NCBI GenBank assembly: GCA_934045905.1
Contig: OW203767.1
Span: 15,937,073 to 16,001,072, forward strand
From: Leuctra nigra
Lineage: Eukaryota > Arthropoda > Insecta > Plecoptera > Leuctridae
Reading direction: 5' to 3'
Length of the DNA: 64,000 nt
Every line of letters begins with the position of its first letter. Within the stretch, counting starts at the first letter, position 1. The translations under genes and the position numbers were made by a program. Below the pieces are notes generated by a model. The model worked only from the letters and a program-made list of their open reading frames with translations. It was not told where the DNA came from and did no database searches. Positions 1 to 15,360 of this stretch are shown one piece after another.

Positions 1-57
1 AAAATATATACTTTTATGAAAAACAGGGCACCCAAGAGGATAGTGGAGCAACCTCAA

Positions 58-70
58 CCCCCCCCCCCCC
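58..70 (+). repeat. Poly(C) run
   Basis: An uninterrupted run of 13 C followed by C-rich sequence to about position 80. Similar long C or G runs recur at 2020..2064, 19650..19670, 35031..35044 and 53470..53498, and within the MITEs at 32.2 and 35.3 kb. They are a marked compositional habit of this genome. Confidence 0.9.
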
Positions 71-80
71 ACCCCCACCC

Positions 81-2019
81 CAACCTGACATTGTTGGATG
101 GGGAAATTAAATAAAATTTAAAATTATTATTTTGAAAAAATTTAAAGTTTAGTTATAATTTATAAAACATGTAACTAATCTAAAGATATTGAAGATTGAT
201 TCATTCCGAAATCTAAATTTAAAAGCTATCAAAAATGTCAACAAAAATATCAACATTTAGAACTGAGTATTGTACAGCATATATCGCAGTCGCAAACCAA
301 AAGTCAGGAATAGCCACCCACAGTAATTTGCGAATTCAAACGGACAATAATTCCAGCTGTTGTTAATTATTTTCCAACGACCCTTGTCTAATAATGCGGC
401 TTACCGCCCTCTTACATAGCTCTTCACATATTTATAGCTACCTTGGTATACCGTGAACATTAGCACAGGAAGCCACTATGTTTATAAACATGGCAGACAG
501 GATTATCTGGGAGCAAGTTTACATCACAGAACAATTTCATTATGCATAGAACTTATAACTAACGGTTTTGTTAGATACAATCAAATTACTTGATTTAAAT
601 ATATAAAATTAAAAATTTAAGCTTGCAGGAACTTGTAGTATATTCCAACCAACCAGATAATACATTCATCAATTTTGTATAATTTATCCTTTCTTGATGT
701 ACCAGAAGAAACATATGGTATTTATTAAAGTTCATGCATTGATACCTAAGCTACAATATGTAGGTTCATTAGCAATACCTACTATTTTTCCGTGCAATCT
801 TTAGGGAAAATGTGCGATTGTCAATAATTTCGACCTATAAATTTCGTACTGTTACGTTGGGAACAAATAGTATAAAGCCTCATTCACAACAGAGTGCTTT
901 GGCTCTTTTCGTAATAGCGTTTTTCTAACCAATATGAAGGTTCTCTCTGCTTAGAGCAAATTAAAGGTTTTTCTTGGTTGAAAATGGGGAAAAAATCCGC
1001 CAAGCGCGAAACCACTCTGGAATGAAGTCGGATTAAAACATATTAAGCATTTTCTTTCAAAAGCATAACACCTCAAATGCAATTATTTTCTCCACAATAT
1101 GAGATACACAGCTACCGCTGTATTGACTTGAAATTCTGTAAAAACACAGTTTGTGAAATGTTTGTACACAGCAACATTATTGTTTTTTTAATTAGTTATC
1201 AGATAAGTATATAATTAAAGTTGTTTAAAACTTAGTTTAACTCATATTAAAAAAAAAAATGGAACAAAATTACTTTGTTTGAATATATTTTTGAGAGCTA
1301 AATAAAACATCATTTTAGATTTTTGAATCTATTATTCCTATGTGCTTCTCTTATAATAGGGCAAAGAGAGTTAATATGAAAACAATTTGAAGCAACAATG
1401 ACTACGTGTGGAATTAATGAAGACAAATGTGTAATTTTATTCTTTACGCTTGACCGTCCATACGTAAACATTTAACTAGGTACTTGAATTAATAAAAGTC
1501 GATAATAAAAGTGACAAAGTTATATAGAAATAGGTCAGTCCCATTTAGTAGTGGGGAAACATTTGCGCGCACTGCAGCAGAACTATAAAACATGAAAACC
1601 CACCCAATTGTTGCGTTGCATTGAAATAACTTACAAGAAAATAAAACATGGAGGAAAATCAACATTATTATTCGAAAATCTGTTTTGTTCATAAAATTAT
1701 TAACGTTCAATTTAATGTTAAGTAAGTTTGAATATATCGATTGAGAGAAAATTATGGGTAAACTGTTCGCATAATAATTATAAGGATACAATTTTTTTCA
1801 ACAGCAAAGTATAAAACTCCCTCTAGAAATGTCCTAAAAATTGCGAATTTTGATTACTTACGTCGTATAACATAAATACCATTTATCTCGAATTAAATGA
1901 AATTCTAATTTCAATAACCTGGGTGAATATTGAATTTATCTTGATCGAAAGCATTCACACTCGACAGATCCACGTGACAGAAGGTGAAACTTAATCAATC
2001 AAATCGAAGTTGTTCAAGT
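81..2019. other. AT-rich DNA without recognisable gene
   Basis: I see no tandem array, no clear transposon ends and no plausible exon. The minus-strand frame at 1489..1791 has no recognisable domain. Confidence 0.5.
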
Positions 2020-2064
2020 CCCCCCCCCCCCCCCCAATCACTCCCCCCCCCCCCCCCCCCCCCC
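2020..2064 (+). repeat. Two long poly(C) runs
   Basis: Runs of about 16 and 22 C separated by a few bases. They account for the proline-rich (plus) and glycine-rich (minus) open frames across 1984..2253, which I do not consider genes. Confidence 0.9.
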
Positions 2065-2109
2065 GCCCAGCAGCAGGCGACTTTCAATTCTCCAGCTAAC
2101 ACGATAATG

Positions 2110-2240
2110 CTGGCCCGCGTCGCGACGCCTAGATTGATTTCGACGCCGAACGTCGCGACGGCACGAGAATATGAGATACAAGCGACGCAATAATGCGACT
2201 GCGTGAGATGAGTCTGATATCGTGACAGATCGGGGAGAAA
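2110..2240. other. CpG-dense patch with repeated TCGCGA
   Basis: Within AT-rich surroundings this patch has many CpGs. It contains two copies of a GTCGCGACG core (about 2119..2127 and 2152..2160). It could be a regulatory element or an older GC-rich insertion. No gene can be tied to it. Confidence 0.4.
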
Positions 2241-2374
2241 TCACCTGGAACAATATTCAAAGCACGAGTGAAGGGAAAATATGGAAGTTATAGTTGTGCT
2301 TTCTACTAGCTTTTATCCAGTTATACAGGTGGTGTTCTTGATACCTGTATCAGTTTTCAATTTTATATTCAAAC

Positions 2375-2425
2375 TATTTATTTATTTATTTATTTGTTTA
2401 TTTATTATATATTTATTTATTTAAT
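2375..2425 (+). repeat. (TTTA)n microsatellite
   Basis: Imperfect tetranucleotide repeat, continuing into a degenerate CTAC/CTAT-rich stretch to about 2466. From there to 3220 the DNA is AT-rich with no gene that I can support. Confidence 0.85.
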
Positions 2426-3490
2426 TATCTACCTATCGACCTATCTACCTATTCATCTATCTACTTATTTAAATCAAACTTTTCCCAACTCTTAGAGCAA
2501 TTTTTTCAATTTCTAATCAAACTGGATAAAATTTAGAAGAGTATGTGACAAGAGATTCTTGTATCTTTTATTCATACCAATAAAATCACATAAACATTTT
2601 TGTTGATCTCAATTCCTGACAATTCATCCGCCATTCTTCATTCCAAAAATCATTTGTCTCTTCAGTTTAACCTCTCGGCTGACTGACGAGTAAAATTCAA
2701 AAATGTATTAAATTCTGGACGCTTTTACTATCCCAGACGCATAACAAAAAACAGCATCCCATTTATATTCCACATTTGATGTCAGGCAATAAAAAGACGA
2801 ACGCTGACATCTAGCTCTACAGAATGCAGACAACCAAATAAAATTTAGTAGAAGAATTTATCAATATTTTTCACGAATTTTCAAATAGACAATTAACAAT
2901 TAGACTATCATTTCTGTAAGGTTTGGAAGACAGTGTGGCTGTGTGTTTGTTAAGTAATAAGTTGGGCTGGATAGAAACTAAAAATCTGACATTTTAATGT
3001 CTTGATTATGATTTACACGGTTCACTACTGATCAAGACTTTTGCTCAAAAAATAATCTCAATAAAGAAAAGTTTAAACAGTTTCAATAAGAGATTGCAAT
3101 TATGCAATATTTAACATTCTCATTTGGCAACTGACAGAATCTTTTATGTTTTCTTAACAATAATGTAAGATGAGAATCTTGTACTCAGTCATGGCTTGAG
3201 TATGGCTGGCCTTTACGGAGAAAATGATAATTGTAAACTATCATAAACTGAAGAAAAATAATAAGTGAAAACAACATTAACTCACGGAATTCTGGAAAAA
3301 CAGTTTAAATTAAATATTGAGGTGGGTTCAAGACTTGATCTCAACGTAATGCTCGGTATATTGAGACGTAAATCATGTTCAAGTAGTATTTAAAAATACA
3401 GAAATATGATTCAAAAATCACAAGACATATTGTATTGCAAATCGCAGCTGTATGTTGTGATATAGCCCTAATACATATTATAATAGTTCG

Positions 3491-3765
3491 AATCTAGTGG
3501 AGCGGTCGCTCCACCCAGCCAAGTCGTACCGTACACTCACACTCACTCAACATACCGTAAATGACTAATAAACTGAGGAGCAGACCAACCACTTTTACTG
3601 TAAGCAACAACATGGCATTTTCGGCCTACTGGATCTTAAAATTGGAAAATCTCACATTGTTGCGATATATCTTAATTTCGAGCTATGGCCCACCCCACTA
3701 CATATACCAAATTAGGGAACAATATGTTATGCCGTTTGCGAGCTAGAGGGCCGAGAAAACAGTGA
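3491..3765 (-). mobile_element. Dispersed repeat with terminal hairpin, copy 1
   Basis: This 270-base unit recurs at 33374..33639 and 54812..55075, always in the same orientation. On the plus strand it opens AATCTAGTGG and the perfect hairpin GTGGAGCGGTCGCTCCAC (here 3497..3514). Read on the minus strand the hairpin is followed at once by CTAG and then ATT. That is reminiscent of the hairpin plus CTRR 3' end of Helitron-type elements, so I assign minus orientation tentatively. Confidence 0.6.
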
Positions 3766-3818
3766 AATTACACCACTTTCTGATTCTGATGATGATATCA
3801 GGAAACGTTGCTATCACC

Positions 3819-4640
3819 GCCACAGCCTAAACGGCTGAACCGATCGACCTGAAATTTTTACCACATGTGCACTTTTGGCGTCTGAGGTGCCTTTTTATAA
3901 AACCAACCGGAAGCCGCCATTTTGAAACCGGAAGTGACGTCATAACTCAAAAACGTCTGGACCGATTAGAACGAAATTAGCGCCATTCGATTTAGATGGT
4001 CATCTATATGAAGTATCAATAAAAAAAATATTATTTTCTTATTTTCTAAACCGGAAGTGACGTCATAAATACGCAATATTTAACTTATTTCAACAAATTA
4101 TACTTAAAATACGTACATAATTAACTTACATTGTAACATAGACAATACAATTTATATATTCAAGGTAGCAGTGTTCTCGGCCGCCATTCCTGAAACCGGA
4201 AGTGACGTCATATATCTAAAACGCCTGTACCGATTGCAACTGAACTAGCTCCTGCGTATTCATTCTGCTATTTATTTGAAAAATCAATTGTGAAAAATGA
4301 ATAAATAAATTAATGGTACCGGAAATGGCGGCAGGAACCACTAAATGAAACCGGAAGTGACGTCATATATTACAAACGGCATGACCGATTTTACGGAAAT
4401 ATAGGGATTAGGAATTCAGATGGTCGTTCATGAAGGTATCAACTAGATAAAACTAGATTGTTTTCTTATTACCTATACCGGAATTCGGCCGCTATTTCAA
4501 AACCGGAAGTGACGTCATGTATCGAAAACGGCTGGATCGATTATAACGAAACTTAAGCTATTCTTCTTGGATAATCATTGTCATCTTATACCAAACGCAA
4601 CTTTTCATAGTAACCAAATCGGTTGAGGCGTATTTTTTTA
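3819..4640 (+). repeat. Diverged tandem units carrying ETS+CRE composite motifs, copy 1
   Basis: Units of about 120-155 bases share the order GCCGCCATTTTGAA, ACCGGAAGTGACGTCA, a spacer, AAACGGCTGGACCGATT and ACGAAA. The 16-base ETS+CRE string is identical at 3927, 4050, 4195, 4350 and 4502. The flanking spacers are much more diverged than the motif. The region follows directly on the hairpin repeat and precedes the inner foldback arm. Confidence 0.75.
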
Positions 4641-6179
4641 AAGAAATTAGTCCCTGCTCGGACATGTGCTACAAGCTGTATGTATAAACTAACAAAAGAA
4701 GTGATATCCCAGAAAAAACACTCCGTGTAAAAATACCAGCCAAGTCTCTTTAACTATAAAAAAAAATAGAAGAAATCTAAAAATTCAGCACTGAAAAGGA
4801 GTGATATCAAAAAAGGAGCCAAGTCAACGAATTTTCCAAATTTTAATCGTACCATTGAAATAAAAATATCAACCCCCGAGAAATACTTAAAAAAAGGACT
4901 TGGCGCATCGTTTTTTTAAAGACATTTTTCTATTCTTAAGCTTAAGCCACTCACATACTACGTAGTTCAGAAATGCCTAGAAAAATTGGGACAAAACTTT
5001 CAAATTAAATATTGAACATTCTGTAAAATATTTTAAATTTAAATATAAGTACGCAAAGAAACATAGCATTGTCTTACAAGCAATAAATACAGAACAGTTG
5101 TGTTTGTGATTGGTAGGTACCTATAGTTTTGTGGGTACATCAACATACCTACTACAGCATTATACTTTGAACCTTCTCGCCGTGTAATTAATTGCTATTA
5201 ATTAACATTTTATACCAAAAAAATTCATAAATTACATAACGTATTACTTTAGATAAAAATCTAGTCAGTAATTATTTGAGCAGCATGGCTCAGTGCACTA
5301 GTCACTTATACAAATCTCATTGACGGCCTTCTTGTAATGAGCGCTTTCGCTATTTCCCTCAGTCACGATATTGAGAAGTATGATTGATTAATATGACCCT
5401 AGAAATAGTGGCAATAACGAATAGACTAGGCCGCTTCCGTTTATTCGTTATTCGTTTATCCGTTTATTTCCTCTGAATATTGACAAAATACCAAAACTGC
5501 CAGTAGGTAAGAGTACTAGTTATATTAAAACGTAGTATGATTCGTCGATAATGAATGTGATATACTCAGGAAAATATACTTGTAGAGTTCTTCCTATACT
5601 TTTAGGATAGAAAAGTGTCTTTAAAAAAACGATGCGCCAAGTCCTTTTTTAAAGTATTTCTCGGGGGTTGATATTTTTATTTCAATGGTACGATTAAAAT
5701 TTGGAAAATTCGTTGACTTGGCTCCTTTTTTGATATCACTCCTTTTCAGTGCTGAATTTTTAGATTTCTTCTATTTTTTTTTATAGTTAAAGAGACTTGG
5801 CTGGTATTTTTACACGGAGTGTTTTTTCTGGGTAGTTCTTTACGTGGAAGAGGCAATCACATGCCCTCATGTTGTGCATCGGCCGATATAACCGTTCGGT
5901 CCGGCCGGATTAGGAGGGGGGTTCTCGGTTCGAATGTCCGATTTGAGTTTGCTGCGATTTGCAATACAATATGTCTTGTGATTTTTGAATCATATTTCTG
6001 TATTTTTAAATACTACTTGAACATGATTAACGTCTCAATATACCGAGCATTACGTTGAGATCAAGTCTTGAACCCACCTCAATATTTAATTTAAACTTGT
6101 TTTACCAGAATTCCGTGAGTTAATGTTGTTTTCACTTATTATTTTTCTTCAGTTTATGATAGTTTACAATTATCATTTT

Positions 6180-9526
<3,347 letters not shown>

Positions 9527-9687
9527 TCACCGCCTACTCGATTACAGTCTTGATTCAAATCTACACCGCCCTCTCTCGGGTATACTAAGACAGAAGCAGA
9601 AGTGTTCGAGCGTATCTACTGTTTGGTTAGACTCATCATTATCTTGTGAACCATCTTAGTCTTCTCGTTTGAAGTGTAAATAACTTT

Positions 9688-9786
9688 GTTGGAACTTGTA
9701 GCGTATTGTCCCCCGCCGCCTCCGCCTGGTGGCGCTAGTGTCGCTACAGGGGCAGACAATGCAGCGAGAACATAGTAAGTTCCAAC
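9688..9786. mobile_element. Short inverted-repeat element with a CTCF-like site
   Basis: Ends GTTGGAACTT (9688..9697) and AAGTTCCAAC (9777..9786) are perfect 10-base inverted repeats. Inner sequence is GC-rich with TATTGTCCCC against GGGGCAGACAAT. It contains GCCTGGTGGCGCTAG. The element is small and no transposase is near. Confidence 0.5.
9722..9735 (+). promoter_or_regulatory. CTCF-like binding motif
   Basis: The sequence CCGCCTGGTGGCGC matches 12 of 14 positions of the CTCF core consensus CCASYAGRKGGCRS. A single motif match in 64 kb has limited weight. Confidence 0.35.
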
Positions 9787-10120
9787 AGCAGTGTATAATT
9801 AGAGTAGTGATTCATGGGGGGTGAGGGGTGGTGGGAGGATATCTGTATTTACAATCCTCTTCGATATAAGCGACACAGTGACAAGTGAAGGTGGTTTGGT
9901 GCAAAGCGATATGTTAATTGAGCTGATTAAATGGTCACGAAATGCAGTAATCTCTATTTCGTAATGTCATCATGGATTTCGTAATTATAGGAGACTGCAC
10001 TGAACTTGTAGGATGCACTAAACTAAATACTGCCCTATTCATTAAATATATCTTTGACGTTTTTTTTTAACTTAAAAAGAACTGTGATGTTAGATTTTCA
10101 CGGCTTTAAATCCTAAAAAA

Positions 10121-10231
10121 TGTGTCGGAGTAACTCACATGCTACTGAAATCTAAGACAATGTTCCGGAGTAACTCACATTCTACTGAAATCTTAGACAA
10201 TGTTCCGGAGTAACTCACATTCTACTGAGAT
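10121..10231 (+). repeat. 40-base tandem triplication
   Basis: Three copies of a 40-base unit containing CCGGAGTAACTCACATTCTA start at 10121, 10161 and 10201. The first copy is slightly diverged and the third degenerates after about 30 bases. Confidence 0.85.
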
Positions 10232-13200
10232 CTTCGCCACTCTCACCAGCGCCTTAACGCAAACCGGCGTGGGCAACCGTCGACTTCCCAAGGAAGCCGA
10301 AATTCAAATACCTTTTACTCCATGACGTGATACCAAAACCGGTCGTACCGTACCCAAAACGTGTGTTTAATATGAAATTTACTGTCCTAAGTATACATTT
10401 GATTTCCATCCAATTTACTCTATTAAATCTAAATGAAGAATGTTTACAATAGATCAAATAATATTTCAGTATTAATCATCTGTAAATTATATTATGTCAA
10501 AAGCAGATAGATTCCCATAGTCCAAGAAATCCCAATAAAATTATTAGCATTCTCATTTCGACCTCCAGAGCACAACAATGAGTAGATATGCATCACAACA
10601 TATTGTTCACTCACTACCATTTCCGCTCTACATTTCAACAATTGCATTACTATTTTGTCGAACAAAACTGTGGGTGCGCCACTTGATTGCAATTGCAAAG
10701 TATCAATAACAATTGCATCCGATACAATTACCGTTTTCAAAACGTGTTTTGCAACCAAATTGGGATGTAATTAAATCAATCACTCAGCGAGACATTTCTC
10801 TACTTAACTTATAATTAACAAACTAATAATTCGGTCGTGTATTTATATTCATATTGCTAAATGTAACAACAGTATTGATGTTAAAATCAAATAATGTACC
10901 TGCTGCTCTCATGCTGTTTATTTTGTTGAAAGAGCTTTTAATTATTAATATATCGGAGATTGATAATATGAAAATTAGCTGTGTGCTGACAATCATAATG
11001 TTAAAGGAAAAAATAGTTCAAATAGAAATATCATCAACAGATTGGCTTCGAAGAAAGCTGCAAGCTAAGAAGCAATATTCGGTCGATACTCCATAATCTC
11101 ACAATTACAAGTGGATGTAGTTTTTTTGCATCTAATAGGACTTACAAAGTTGTTAATTTATTTCTTCGTTATACAAATGTTTTCAATATATTTCCTAACA
11201 TCGAGTAATCGGAGGAAAACGAATTATTAAAGAAATGGATCTATTTATATACTTAGATCATGGACCAATCAAATATACCTGTCTACTTTATTTAGAACTA
11301 ATCTTTTATCAACGTTTCAGCTGAATTATTATTTTGTCATCTAACGACAAAAACGCGAATTTTTATTTCACATCCCACCGACCAGCAAAGAGATATTACA
11401 CACACGCTCTCCCAGATAAACGAATTGTCCGGCGGCTCCATTAGTGTGCGTCATTAATGGGCCAAACCATGTGAGTTCGTAAAACAACCTCTGACCTTTC
11501 GGCGAAATCTGATCAAATATTCAACACCGAAGAAACAAAAGTTCGTAATGGCCGAGTGCGTATTACGTCAATTTAAGTAACACTGGGAGTAGCAAACTTG
11601 AAACCTTTTCCCACTGAGTCCATTTATTCATTTTATTAATTGGTTTCGTTACTTATTCGTTTCACTTTTATGTGACGAATAAGTCGATTGTAATGTTCAA
11701 TTCAAAATTAAATAATTTCAATCAACAAATTAAAGGCGAGAACCTGTTAATAAGAACTTTAACTATGATTATCAAAATTAACTACATAATATTTCTATTT
11801 TGCTTAATTCTGTACATTTACAAATATGTTAACTATATAACAAACGTGTAGTAATTACTTCATGACGTAAAAACATGTCATTTTGAAACAAGAAAAGTTT
11901 AATTTTAAGTTTTAGTTCACCAAACCACAAACTTTGGAATCTGACAAACGATTTTTACATTTAATTTAAACACGTGTCATGAAATTCATGTTAAGATTAA
12001 TGCATTTCATAATTTCTCAAAAATTCAATAAATTTAATCATTCTTTTGAATCAATTGAAGTTTAGTTTTTATTGGTTTATTTTTAATATAAATAAATATG
12101 GTCATTTCAATCTAGTACAAATCAATAAACGTGGTAAAGACAAATTGGTTGTTCTGTAAATCGGGAGAAAATGATTCTAATAGTACCCCTCATTCTAATC
12201 TAATTCCTTCAACAGACTGCCATTAAATTCTTGAATTGCGGGTGTATCGATCGAACGAATCGATATTATTGAGTATCGATAATCGATCCTGTGCGGTCGT
12301 TAATGACAGTGATGTGGAAAGTGGATGAAGTCACCTTTGAGCAAATGTCGAGCCAACTGCCGAGGCGCCCTCTAAACAGTTTTCCCCTCGTCTGAAAGGA
12401 CAAGAGCGAGAATTACTTGAGTATTCTTTCTTTCTAATAGAAGTTAAATATAGAATTGAATGAATTGGTTTAGTTCATGATTTTAATTTGTATTGCAAGT
12501 TAGATCCATGAGGTTAATCATTTTAAAAAATGCAGCCATTACAAAATGGATTTTAAAAGAAAATACAAGATTATGTTAACAAATACACAATATTTTTTCT
12601 AGGAATTTTACAAAATTATCACCAACGATATTTGCAATTTGCGATTTGCTTTTAATTTTATCAGTAGTTTTGGAATGGTTTTAATATTGATGTATCACGA
12701 TAATGAGATGGAATTCAAAAACAAAACAAAAATCACTTCTTTGGCAACCTATGCTTTATTTACAGCTTTACAATGTCAAAAGTACACATAAGTCAGGTAA
12801 GTCCCATTGTTGAAGCTTTTGACTTTAAATGAACTTTGGCAATCTGTAAAATACGTTAAAAAAAATCTAAAAAAATTGAGCCGTTTTTCGTACAGCTTGC
12901 TTCTTCTATCATGATTTAAAATCCTAACCTTATTATAAATCTTGATTTGTTTATAAACTTCAAGCTTGTAGAGTAAATCCAACTGATTATAAAAAATTCA
13001 GACGGTGTCAACTAAACTTTTACGCCCGGATAAAATTAAACATCCACATCACAAAAGTTAGTGCAGGTTTGACATAATTGCTAAGAATATGGCAAGACAA
13101 TATCTCCTACCTCTTTATCACACGAATAGGAATTTACCTTTTAAAAGAACAATGCTCAATGAAAATGAGGCTTATTTTTATAAACAAAAAAAACATTAAG

Positions 13201-13935
13201 TACTAGATGTAATAAACTTCTTGCTTCATGACATAAATGACATTTGAACGCAATTTTTCTTTTCCAAGATAATTGTGTTTCATGTAATTGAATTGACTAG
13301 TCGAAAGACATTTCTTAAAACATTTTTACTCATGACACGTTTAATGATAGTTTACCCTTGAAGAGTAAATTTCCAGTCTATTTTGTTCGTGTCGTTAAAT
13401 CTAACTTCATGTTTAAAGGTATAACTATGTTTTTATTATCAAATAACATAACTACATGTTAATAGACCCTTTCAAATTATTTCGTGCAAACATTTAACTA
13501 CTATAAAAAAACAATGTTGTTAACTAATTGATGTAGGAAGTGGTAAAATAAAACACGAAACTGAACGAAGATAACCGAAGATAACCGAAGTGTGTTATCT
13601 GAAAACCATTAGACTTTTGTCGGTCCCCAGGCGTCCTGAAGCGGCCAATGTAATTACCTTCAAAAGTGGTTCAAGTTAATCGTTTTTAGATACGTTCTCG
13701 AGGAATCCGTGTAAAAGATGCCGCCATATTAGAAAAACCCTTTGATTCGATAAAGTAACAACCTCTTTAAAAATCAACCACATCACAATATTGTTTATTT
13801 AGAGTTTACATTTTAAGTTTCATTCTGTGAACCACTAAATTGTGGCGACAGATGAAATATTTTGATTGTTCAGGAAATTAGACGATGAGGTTATATTGTT
13901 CAGCAATTATGTATGAAAGTATCATTGATGATACG
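10232..13935. other. Region without recognisable gene
   Basis: AT-rich. Frames at 10254..10457, 10492..10758 and 10854..11096 have no recognised domain. A cluster of ATCGAT motifs is listed separately. A decanucleotide AACCGAAGAT repeats briefly near 13566..13590. Confidence 0.5.
12244..12287 (+). promoter_or_regulatory. Cluster of ATCGAT (DRE-like) motifs
   Basis: Four ATCGAT occurrences in about 45 bases, including TATCGATAATCGATC. They resemble the DREF response element TATCGATA of insect promoters. No gene start is visible next to it, so function is uncertain. Confidence 0.3.
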
Positions 13936-14030
13936 CTAGGAAAATGCTCTGTGTAACACGTTCATAAGCGAGCACCGGTATATGCAACACCTGGAACAGA
14001 AATTCCCTAACATTCCAGAAAACAAATGAG
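13936..14030 (+). mobile_element. 5' end of a CGCGTTGATGAGCGAGC-family element
   Basis: Starts CTAGGAAAATGCTCTGTG and continues through ACGTTCATAAGCGAGCACCGG and CAACACCTGGAACAGAAATTC, a diverged match to the family signature. The 3' boundary is unclear. Related body sequence (CAAAATTTCAACTTGATCGG) extends to about 14290. Confidence 0.55.
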
Positions 14031-15086
14031 ACAGCTGAAAGCATAACACTGTCTTATCAATCGATATAAACTAACTAAGGTACATTATATCTGCTTTAAT
14101 TGAGGGAAATAGCCCAATCGTTTGAAAGTGATAAATGTGCGATACATTAAAATTTTCGATATATCAATTTTTGCAACAATAGACATAAAAATGTCCATAA
14201 CTCCAAGTTCTTGACATATTTCCATAAAAAATTCGTATAATATATAAAATGTCGGTGTTTAATATATCTTGCAAAATTTCAACTTGATCGGACAAACAAT
14301 TTTCTTTCATTTTGAGGACAGTTTTTATAAACTATACATACCTACAGTTTAGTTATAAACAATGCTTATTGTTGTTTGTAGACAATATTTCAGCTTGGTC
14401 AAAGAAATGGTGTGACTAGTTACTAGTAGCAGAGAAAGTTTCAAAATGGGCAGTTCATTATCTTAGAGTGCCAAATTTGTGATCCACTCATACAACATTG
14501 TTGGAATGTGTATATCATTAAGTTAGTCATGCACTTGTATGTTGATGACATGCATGTAATTTTTCGGAAAATGAAAATGTTAAAGAAAATTACATCACTA
14601 GATATGAAATATAAGTCCAAGAACATGTCCCCAGTAGGTTTTATAACGAACTATTTCAAAACATCCACACGCAGAGTTTTCTTTCAAGATTATTATATCC
14701 GGTTTCATCATTATATTTCCACGCACACAGGAAAAAAGCTCGAGTTAGCCAAACTTTTCAAACCATCTGCGTTGAAGAAGAAGCGAAGTTCTCTACTTTC
14801 AACGCTGCAGGTAACGAAAAGAACAACTCTGCTATCTTCCTTGGTGGTTCGAAAAAAAAAATACGACGAAAATTGCCAGTTCCACGGTCTTTTACGTATC
14901 AGATGTAGAAGAATATGCCGACGAAATCGTTTTCAGATAGTATGTGACATAAGCGAAATAATGCGCGAAACTTCAGCTAAATAAACAGACAAAGAAGTAT
15001 ATCTACCTTTAACTGGAAGGAAAGAAAATCAGGTACTGTATTATTATTATTATTATCAATTAAAGTTGTACACGCATAATCAAACT
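14031..15086. other. Region with one 158-codon open frame, no gene supported
   Basis: The plus-strand frame at 14508..14984 begins with GTG rather than ATG and its product matches nothing I recognise. It is Lys/Arg-rich with no obvious hydrophobic core. It could be chance or decayed transposon sequence. Confidence 0.4.
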
Positions 15087-15135
15087 AGAGAGCCTATATA
15101 TATCACTTCCTTCTAATGATATATATAGGCTCTCT
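15087..15135. repeat. Perfect 19-base inverted repeat (hairpin)
   Basis: Arms 15087..15105 and 15117..15135 are perfectly complementary with an 11-base loop. Each arm joins AGAGAGCC to a TATATATA tract. It lies just outside the 3' end of the next element. Confidence 0.85.
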
Positions 15136-15140
15136 AAATC

Positions 15141-15360
15141 AAACGAGCAGCGAGCGTCTCCATTGAAAATTATGGCTCGAATCTCTGTTTTACACATATT
15201 ATATGTTTTCCGATTATTGGTCGAATTATAGATATGATCAAACGTAGAAACGGATCAGGTAATGTTTTCATAAAAGATGCACCTACTTCCTGTAATCGTG
15301 TGTATTCATTTGTTCCATGCATTTCCAAGGTTGTCGTTTATCAACGCGTACAATATGAAA
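15141..15360 (-). mobile_element. Short copy of the CGCGTTGATGAGCGAGC family
   Basis: On the minus strand it opens near 15360 with GTACGCGTTGATAAACGAC and ends at 15141 with CAATGGAGACGCTCGCTG after CAGAGATTCGAGCC. These are the two family termini about 220 bases apart, so this is a short internally deleted copy. Confidence 0.55.

Larger units (their letters stand above)
3221..6179. mobile_element. Composite of nested inverted repeats (foldback element)
   Basis: Outer arms 3221..3448 and 5951..6179 are inverted copies of about 228 bases. Inner arms 4708..4938 and 5602..5832 are inverted copies of 231 bases with 663 bases between them. Between the left arms sits the hairpin-headed repeat and ETS/CRE array (3491..4640). 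Between the right arms are only about 118 bases. The simplest reading is one long foldback whose left arm received an insertion. No transposase is present, so this is non-autonomous. Confidence 0.75.

Noticed and set aside
14508..14984. 158-codon frame as a gene
   Set aside because: Begins at GTG, no recognisable domain, AT-rich codon use like the surrounding non-coding DNA.
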